From Mytilus trossulus (Eukaryota > Mollusca > Bivalvia > Mytilida > Mytilidae): DNA of 64,000 bases. The stretch lies in assembly GCF_036588685.1 (NCBI RefSeq), contig NC_086378.1, positions 51,268,686 through 51,332,685 on the forward strand, read 5' to 3'. This document shows, one piece after another, positions 54,990 through 64,000 of this stretch. The position numbers and the translations under genes are program-made. The number at the start of each line of letters is the position of its first letter. Within the stretch, counting starts at the first letter, position 1. The notes beneath the pieces are model-generated. The model did no database searches. It was not told the origin of the DNA and saw only the letters and a list, made by a program, of their open reading frames with translations.

Positions 54990-57900
54990 AGGCGGGAAAC
55001 ACGAAAAACCATAAAAAAGGCAAGAAAACCAACATAAAGGCAAATATCAATTATAGTGAAAATCTTCCCTTAGCACCGCCCAGACATGCCATTGAGGTAT
55101 GTTATAGCTCAAACCAATGCTTAGGGTGTCTTGTACATGCCTGATTTTTTATTTATACTGAAACAAGTGAACGTAAGCCAAACAAATATTTCATCGACCC
55201 CTACTCAAAATTTAGATCGCCAGACGCCAATATTTACCATACCTACCCCCGGACCTTTTCACCCTAGAGACCAAATTGAGCATGTCTTTGGTCTATACAA
55301 GGTGTCATTTTTACCGTAAAAGCCTTGACTAACTTAAACATGTGTTTTCCAACAAAAATAGGTGCCTCATTAGGCGGGAAACACGAAAAACCATAAAAAA
55401 GGAAAGAAACCAACATAAAGGCAAATATCAATTATAGTGAAAATCTTCCCCCAGCACCGCCCAGACATGCCATTGAGGTATGTTATAGCTCAAACTGATG
55501 CTTAGGGTGTCTACTACATGCCTGAATTTTTATTTATACTGAAACATGTGAACGTAAGCCAAAAAAATATTTCATCGACCCCTACTCCGAATTTGGATCG
55601 CCAGACGCCAATATTGACCATACCTACCCCGGATCTTTTCACTCTAGAGACCAAACTGAGCATGTCTTTGGTCTATACAAGGTGTCATTTTTACCGTAAA
55701 GGCCTTGGCTTACTTTAACATATGTTTTCCAACTTAAATAGGTGCCTCATTAAGCGGGAAACACGAAAAACCATCATAAAAGCCAAGAAAACTAACATAA
55801 AGGCAAATATCAATTATAGTGAAAATCTTCCCCCAGCACCGCCCAGACATGCCATTGAGGTATATTATAGCTCAAACTAATGCTTAGGGTGTCTAATACA
55901 TGCCTGAATCTTCATTTATACTGAAACATGTGAACGAAAGCCAAAAAAATATTTAATCGACCCCTACCCACAATTTGGATCGCCAGACGCCAATATTGAG
56001 CATACCTACCCCGGATCTTTTCACCCTAGAGACCAAACTGAGCATGTCTTTTGTCTATACAGGGTGTCATTTTTACTGTAAAGGCCTTGGCTAACTTTAA
56101 CATGTGTTTTCCAACATAAATAGGTGCCTTATTAAGCGGGAAACACAAAAAACCATCATAAAAGCCAAGAAACCAACATAAAGGCAGATATCAATCATAG
56201 TGAAAATCTTCCCCCAGCACCGCCCAGACATGCCATTGAGGTATGTTATAGCTCAAACCAATGCTTAGGGTGTCTTGTACATGCCTGATTTTTTATTTAT
56301 ACTGAAACAAGTGAACGTAAGCCAAACAAATATTTCATCGACCCCTACTCAAAATTTAGATCGCCAGACGCCAATATTTACCATACCTACCCCCGAACCT
56401 TTTCACCCTAGAGACCAAATTGAGCATGTCTTTGGTCTATACAAGGTGTCATGTTTACCGTAAAAGCCTTGACTAACTTAAACATGTGTTTTCCAACATA
56501 AATAGGTGCCTCATTAGGCGGGAAACACGAAAAACCATAAAAAAGGAAAGAAACCAACATAAAGGCAAATATCAATCATAGTGAAAATCTTCCCCAAGCA
56601 CCGCTCAGACATGCCATTGAGGTATGTTATAGCTCAAACTGATGCTTAGGGTGTCTACTACATGCCTGAATTTTTATTTATACTGAAACATGTGAACGTA
56701 AGCCAAAAAAATATTTCATCGAACCCTACTCCGAATTTGGATCGCCAGACGCCAATATTGACCATACCTACCCCGGATCTTTTCACCCTAGAGACCAAAC
56801 TGAGCATGTATTTGGTCTATACAAGGTGTCATTTTTACCGTAAAGGCCTTGGCTTACTTTAACATATGTTTTCCAACTTAAATAGGTGCCTCATTAAGCG
56901 GGAAACACGAAAAACCATCATAAAAGCCAAGAAAACTAACATAAAGGCAAATATCAATTATAGTGAAAATCTTCCCTTAGCACCGCCCAGACATGCCATT
57001 GAGGTATGTTATAGCTCAAACCAATGCTTAGGGTGTCTTGTACATGCCTGATTTTTTATTTATACTGAAACAAGTGAACGTAAGCCAAACAAATATTTCA
57101 TCGACCCCTACTCAAAATTTAGATCGCCAGACGCCAATATTTACCATACCTACCCCCGGACCTTTTCACCCTAGAGACCAAATTGAGCATGTCTTTGGTC
57201 TATACAAGGTGTCATTTTTACCGTAAAAGCCTTGACTAACTTAAACATGTGTTTTCCAACAAAAAAAGGTGCCTCATTAGGCGGGAAACACGAAAAACCA
57301 TAAAAAAGGAAAGAAACCAACATAAAGGCAAATATCAATTATAGTGAAAATCTTCCCCCAGCACCGCCCAGACATGCCATTGAGGTATGTTATAGCTCAA
57401 ACTGATGCTTAGGGTGTCTACTACATGCCTGAATTTTTATTTATACTGAAACATGTGAACGTAAGCCAAAAAAATATTTCATCGACCCCTACTCCGAATT
57501 TGGATCGCCAGACGCCAATATTGACCATACCTACCCCGGATCTTTTCACTCTAGAGACCAAACTGAGCATGTATTTGGTCTATACAAGGTGTCATTTTTA
57601 CCGTAAAGGCCTTGGCTTACTTTAACATATGTTTTCCAACTTAAATAGGTGCCTCATTAAGCGGGAAACACGAAAAACCATCATAAAAGCCAAGAAAACT
57701 AACATAAAGGCAAATATCAATTATAGTGAAAATCTTCCCCCAGCACCGCCCAGACATGCCATTGAGGTATATTATAGCTCAAACTAATGCTTAGGGTGTC
57801 TAATACATGCCTGAATCTTCATTTATACTGAAACATGTGAACGAAAGCCAAAAAAATATTTAATCGACCCCTACCCACAATTTGGATCGCCAGACGCCAA

Positions 57901-60690
57901 TATTGAGCATACCTACCCCGGATCTTTTCACCCTAGAGACCAAACTGAGCATGTCTTTTGTCTATACAAGGTGTCATTTTTACTGTAAAGGCCTTGGCTA
58001 ACTTTAACATGTGTTTTCCAACATAAATATGTGCCTTATTAAGCGGGAAACACAAAAAACCATCATAAAAGCCAAGAAACCAACATAAAGGCAGATATCA
58101 ATCATAGTGAAAATCTTCCCCCAGCACCGCCCAGACATGCCATTGAGGTATATTTTAGCTCAAATTAATGCTTAGGGTGTCTACTACATGCCTCAATCAT
58201 TATTTATACTGAAATATGTGAATGTAAGGCAACAAAATATTTCATCGACCCCTTCCCCCAATTTGGATAGCCAGACGCCAATATTGACCATACCTACCCC
58301 GGATCTTTTCACCCTAGAGACAAAACTGAGCATGTCATTGGTCTATACAAGGTGTCATTTTTACCGTAAAGGCCTTGGCTAACTTTAACATGTGTTTTCC
58401 AACATAAATAAGTGCCTCATTAGGCGGAAACACGAAATACCATAAAAAAGGCAAGAAAACCAACATAAAGGCAAATATCAATTATAATGACAATCTTCCC
58501 CCAGCACCGCCCAGACATGCCATTGAGGTATATTATAGCTCAAACTAATGCTAAGGGTGTCTACTACATGCCTGAATTTTTATTTAAAGTGAAATATGTG
58601 ATCGAAAGCCAAAAAAATATTTAAGCGACCCCTACTCCCAATTTGGATCGCCAGACGCCAATATTGACCATACCTACCCCGGATCTTTTCACCCTAGAGA
58701 CAAAACTGAGCATGTCATTGGTCTATTCAAGGTGTCATTTTTACCGTAAAGGCCTTGGCTAACTTTAACATGTGTTTTCCAACATAAATAGGTGCCTTAT
58801 TAAGCGAGAAACACGAAAAAACATCATAAAAGCCAAGAAACCAACATAAAGGCAAATATCAATCATAGTGAAAATCTCCCCCCAACACCGCCCAGACATG
58901 CCATTGAGGTATATTATAGCTCAAACTAATGCTTAGGGTGTCTACTACAAACCTGAATCTTTATTTATAGTGAAATATGTGAACGTAAGCCAAGAAAATA
59001 TTTAATCGACCCCTACCCCCAATTTGGATAGCCAGACGCCAACATTGCCCATACCTACCCCAGATATTTTCATTCTAGAGACCAAACTGAGCATGTCATT
59101 GGTCTATACAAGGTGTCATTTTTACCGTAAAAGCCTTGGCTAACTTTAACATGTGTTTTCCAACATAAATAGGTGCCTCATTAGGCGGGAAACACGAAAA
59201 ACCATAAAAAAGGCAAGAAAACCAACATAAAGGCAAATATCAATTATAGTGAAAATCTTCCCTTAGCACCGCCCAGACATGCCATTGAGGTATGTTATAG
59301 CTCAAACCAATGCTTAGGGTGTCTTGTACATGCCTGATTTTTTATTTATACTGAAACATGTGAACGTAAGCCAAACAAATATTTCATCGACCCCTACTCA
59401 AAATTTAGATCGCCAGACGCCAATATTTACCATACCTACCCCCGAACCTTTTCACCCTAGAGACCAAATTGAGCATGTCTTTGGTCTATACAAGGTGTCA
59501 TGTTTACCGTAAAAGCCTTGACTAACTTAAACATGTGTTTTCCAACATAAATAGGTGCCTCATTAGGCGGGAAACACGAAAAACCATAAAAAAGGAAAGA
59601 AACCAACATAAAGGCAAATATCAATCATAGTGAAAATCTTCCCCCAGCACCGCTCAGACATGCCATTGAGGTATGTTATAGCTCAAACTGATGCTTAGGG
59701 TGTCTACTACATGCCTGAATTTTTATTTATACTGAAACATGTGAACGTAAGCCAAAAAAATATTTCATCGAACCCTACTCCGAATTTGGATCGCCAGACG
59801 CCAATATTGACCATACCTACCCCGGATCTTTTCACCCTAGAGACCAAACTGAGCATGTATTTGGTCCATACAAGGTGTCATTTTTACCGTAAAGGCCTTG
59901 GCTTACTTTAACATATGTTTTCCAACTTAAATAGGTGCCTCATTAAGCGGGAAACACGAAAAACCATCATAAAAGCCAAGAAAACTAACATAAAGGCAAA
60001 TATCAATTATAGTGAAAATCTTCCCCCAGCACCGCCTAGACATGCCATTGAGGTATATTATAGCTCAAACTAATGCTTAGGGTGTCTACTACATGCCTGA
60101 ATCTTTATTTATACTGAGACATGTGAACGTAAGCCAAAAAAATGTTTAATCGACCCCTACCCACAATTTGGATCGCCAGACGCCAATATTGAGCATACCT
60201 ACCCCGGATCTTTTCACCCTAGAGACAAAACTGAGCATGTCTTTTTTCTATACAAGGTGTCATTTTTACTGTAAAGGCCTTGGCTAACTTTAACATGTGT
60301 TTTCCAACATAAATAGGTGCCTTATTAAGCGGGAAACACGAAAAACCATCATAAAAGCCAAGAAACCAACATAAAGGCAAATATCAATCATAGTGAAAAT
60401 CTTCCCCCAGCACCGCCCAGACATGCCATTGAGGTATATTATAGCTCAAATTAATGCTTAGGGTGTCTACTACATGCCTGAATCATTATTTATACTGAAA
60501 TATGTGAATGTAAGGCAACAAAATATTTCATCGACCCCTACCCCCAATTTGGATAGCCAGACGCCAATATTGACCATACCTACCCCGGATCTTTTCACTC
60601 TAGAGACAAAACTGAGCATGTCTTTTGTCTATACAAGGTGTCATTTTTACCGTAAAGGCCTTGGCTAACTTTAACATGTGTTTTCCAACA
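54990..60690. repeat. Multi-monomer higher-order repeats
   Basis: A monomer variant with CTACTCAAAATTTAGATCGCC recurs at offsets of 1144, 763 and 2286 bp (frames starting 55131, 56275, 57038 and 59324). Its neighbour recurs at the same offsets (55518, 56662, 57425, 59711). These are 3-, 2- and 6-monomer steps, showing recent local block amplification. Confidence 0.85.
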
Positions 60691-62269
60691 TAAATAAATG
60701 CCTCATTAGGCGGAAACACGAAATACCATAAAAAAGGCAAGAAAACCAACATAAAGGCAAATATCAATTATAATGACAATCTTCCCCCAGCACCGCCCAG
60801 ACATGCCATTGAGGTATATTATAGCTCAAACTAATGCTAAGGGTGTCTACTACATGCCTGAACCTTAATGTATACCTAAATATGTGAACGTAAGCCAAGA
60901 CAATATTTAATCGACCCCTACTCCCAATTTGGATCGCCAGACGCCAATATTGACCAAACCTACCCCGGATCTTTTCACCCTAGAGACCAAATTGAGCATG
61001 TCATTGGTCTATACAAGGTGTCATTGTTACCGTAAAGGCCTTGACTAACTTTAACATGTGTTTTCCAACATAAATAAGTGCCTCATTAAGCGGGAAACAC
61101 GAAAAACCATCATAAAAGCCAAGAAAACATTCATAAAGGCAAATATCAATTATAGTGAAAATCTTCCCCCAGCACCGCCCAGACATGCCATTGAGGTATA
61201 GTATAGCTCAAACTAATGCTAAGGGTGACTACTACATGCCTGAACATTAATTTATACCTAAATATGTGAACGTAAGCCAAGACAATATTTAATCGACCCC
61301 TACCCCCAATTTGGATAGCCAGACGCCAATATTGACCATACCTACCCCGGATCTTTTCACCCTAGAGACAAAACTGAGCATGTCATTGGTCTATACAAGG
61401 TGTCATTCTTACTGTAAAGGTATTGGCTAACTTTAACATGTGTTTTCCAACATAAATAGGGGCCTCATTAAGCGAGAAACACGAAAAACCATCATAAAAG
61501 CCGAGAAAACCAACATAAAGGCAAATATCAATTATAGTGAAAATCTTCCCCCAGCACCGCCCATACATGCCATTGAGGTATATTATAGCTCAAACTTATG
61601 CTTAGGGTGTCTACTACATGCCTGTCTCTTTATTTATACTACAATATGTGAACGTAAGCCAAGAAAATATTTAATCGACCCATACCCCCAATTTGGATAG
61701 CCAGACGCCAAAATTGACCATACCTACCCCGGATCTTTTCACCCTAGAGACCAAACTGAGCATGTAATTGGTCTATACAAGGTGTCATTTTTACCGTAAA
61801 GGCCTTGGCTAACTTTAACATGTGCTTTCCAACATAAATAAGTGCCTCATTAGGCGAAAAACACGAAAAACCATAAAAAAGCCAAGAAAACCAACATAAA
61901 GGCAAATATCAATTATAGTGAAAATCTTTCCCCCAGCACCGCCCAGACATGCAATTGAGGTATATTATAGCTCAAACTAATGCTTAGGGAGTCTACTACA
62001 TGCCTGAATTTTTATTTAAAGTGAAATATGTGATCGTAAGCCAAAAAAAAATTTAATCGACCCCTACTCCAAATTTGGATCGCCAGACGCCAACATTGAC
62101 CATACCTACCCCGGATCTTTTCACTCTAGAGACCAAACTGAGCATGTCATTGGTCTATACAAGGTGTCATTTTTACCGTCAAGGCCTTGTCTAACTTTAA
62201 CATGTGTTTTCCAACATAAATAGGTGCCTCATTAGGCGGAAAACACGAAAAATCATCATAAAAGCCTAG

Positions 62270-63405
62270 AAAACCAACAAAAGGCAAATATCAATTATAG
62301 TGAAAATCTTCCCCCAGAACCGCCCAGACATGCCATTGAGGTATATTATAGCTCAAACTAATGTTTAGGGTGTCTAATTCATGCCTGAATCTTTATTCAT
62401 ACTGAAATATGTGAACGTAAGCCAAAATAATATTTAATCGACCCCTACTCCCAACTTGGATCGCCAGACGCCAATATTGACCATACCTACCCCGGATCTT
62501 TTCATCCTAGAGACCAAACTGAGCATGTCATTGGTCTATACAAGGTGTCATTTTTACCGTAAAGGACTTGGCTAACTTTAACATGTGTTTTCCAACATAA
62601 ATAGGTGCCTCATTAAGCGGGAAACACGAAAAACCATCATAAAAGCCAAGAAAACCAACATAAAGGCGAATATCAATTATTGTGAAAATCTCCCCCCAGC
62701 ACCACCCAGACATGCCATTGAGGTATATTATAGCTCCAACTAATGCTTAGGGTGTCTACTATATGCCTGAATCTTCATTTATACTGAAATATGTGAACGT
62801 AAGCCAAAAAAATATTTCATCGACCCCTACCCCCAATTTGGATAGCCAGACGCCAATATTGACCATACCTACTCCGGATCTTTTCATTCTAGAGACTAAA
62901 CTGAGCATGTCATTGGTCTATACAAGGTGTTATTTTTACTGTAAAGGCCTTGGCTAACTTTAACATGTGTTTTCCAACATAAATAGGTGCCTCATTAACC
63001 GGAAAACACGAAAAACCATCATAAAAGCCAAGAAAACCAACGAAAGTAAGCCAAACAAATATTTCATCGACCCCTACCCCCAATTTGGATCGCCAGACCC
63101 CAATATTGACCATACCTACCCCGGATCTTTTCACCCTAGAGACCAAATTGAGCATGTCATTGGTCTATACAAGGTGTCATTTTTACCGTAAAGGCCTTGG
63201 CTAACTTTAACATGTGTTTTCCAACATAAATAGGTGCGTCATTAGGCGGGAAACACGAAAAACCATAAAAAAGGCAAGAAAACCAACATAAAGGCAAATA
63301 TCAATTATAGTGAAAATCTTCCCCAAGCACCGCCCAGACATTCCATTGAGGTATGTTATAGCTCAAACCAATGCTTAGGGTGTGTTGTACATGCCTGATT
63401 TTTTT
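62270..63405. repeat. Higher-order repeat block, copy 2 (partner 50200-51335)
   Basis: Matches 50200-51335 at a constant 12,070-bp offset with few differences. Past about 63405 the two diverge, copy 2 continuing into a monomer with CTTAAAATTTAGATCGCC. Confidence 0.85.
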
Positions 63406-64000
63406 ATTTATACTGAAACATGTGAACATAAGCCAAACAAATATTTCATCGACCCCTACTTAAAATTTAGATCGCCAGACGCCAATATTTACCATACCTA
63501 CCCCGGATCTTTTCACCCTAGAGACCAAATTGAGCATGTCATTGGTCTATACAAGGTGTCATTTTTACCGTAAAGGCCTTGACTAACTTAAACATGTGTT
63601 TTCCAACATAAATAGGTTCCCCATTAAGCGGAAAACACTAAAAACCGTCAGAAAAGCCAAGAAAACCAACATAAAGGCAAATATCAATTATAGTGAAAAT
63701 CTTCCCCCAGCACCGACCAGACATGCCATTGAGGTATATTATAGCTCAAACTAATGCTTAGGGTGTCTTCTACATGTCTGAACCTTACTTTATACTGAAA
63801 TATGTGAACCTAAGCCAAGACAATATCTAGTCGACCCCCACCCCCAATTTGGATAGCCAGACGCCAAAATTGACCATACCTACCCCAAATCTTTTCACCC
63901 TAGAGACAAAACTGAGCATGTCTTTGGTCTATACAAGGTGTCATTTTTACCGTAAAGGCCTTGTCTAACTTTAACATATGTTTTCGAACATAATTAGGTG

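Larger units (their letters stand above)
42312..64000. repeat. 381-bp satellite array, about 53 copies, open at window end
   Basis: Each monomer carries in order GGAAAACACGAAAAACCAT, CAACATAAAGGCAAATATC, CAGCACCGCCCAGACATGCC, ATGCTTAGGGTGTCTACTAC, GTGAACGTAAGCC, TTTGGATAGCCAGACGCC, CCCGGATCTTTTCACCC and TTGGCTAACTTTAACATGTG. Landmarks repeat every 381-382 bp (42387, 42768, 43149, 43531). The first monomer has lost ~80 bp. Shortened monomers occur near 46140 (at a C14 run) and near 49576, 50970 and 63040 (identical 134-bp deletion). A hAT element splits one monomer at 46789-48194. Small open frames recur in monomers on both strands and are not called as genes. Confidence 0.96.

Overview
This window is eukaryotic: a gene split by introns, AT-rich spacers, tRNA-derived SINE, LTR and hAT elements, and more than 25 kb of satellite DNA. 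Several dispersed repeats resemble families I recall from bivalve genomes, mytilid mussels in particular (families opening with hairpins of the AGCTCACCTGG, ATACGACCGCA and ATGCCCCCGCC type, and the repeat containing AGCCATGGCGTTGTCAG). A bivalve mollusc, probably a mussel, is therefore the best guess. It rests on recognition from memory, not on a search.

Layout. 1-3.3 kb: end of a 578-bp satellite. 3.9-4.6 kb: a 719-bp non-autonomous DNA element with a perfect 7-bp target duplication. 5.64-9.91 kb: a young Gypsy-like LTR retrotransposon on the minus strand. Its single open frame joins Gag, protease and an integrase zinc-binding segment without reverse transcriptase, RNase H or integrase core. 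14.1-33.6 kb: the only host-type gene found, with six exons on the plus strand that join in frame to 412 codons. It carries a PD-(D/E)XK-like signature (D259, E280-x-K282), and the E/K pair is split by an intron. A copy of its first codons lies 1 kb upstream.

Its introns are filled with repeats: MITEs, a SINE with target duplications, and several families that look like Helentron-type non-autonomous elements (subterminal inverted repeats, a 3' hairpin, internal units of about 170 bp, nested insertions). 33.6-37.8 kb: more repeats and AT-rich spacer.

37.8-64 kb: three tandem arrays follow one another directly, with units of 51 bp, 72 bp and 381 bp. The last runs off the window end and shows higher-order repeats. 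A 1.4-kb hAT element with an 8-bp target duplication sits in the 381-bp array, and a 132-bp hAT-like MITE sits in the 51-bp array.

No rRNA, stand-alone tRNA or CRISPR was found. Almost all short open frames in the satellites come from repeat periods divisible by three. The gene model was assembled by eye from splice signals and frame; one junction (exon 3 to exon 4) uses a weak donor.
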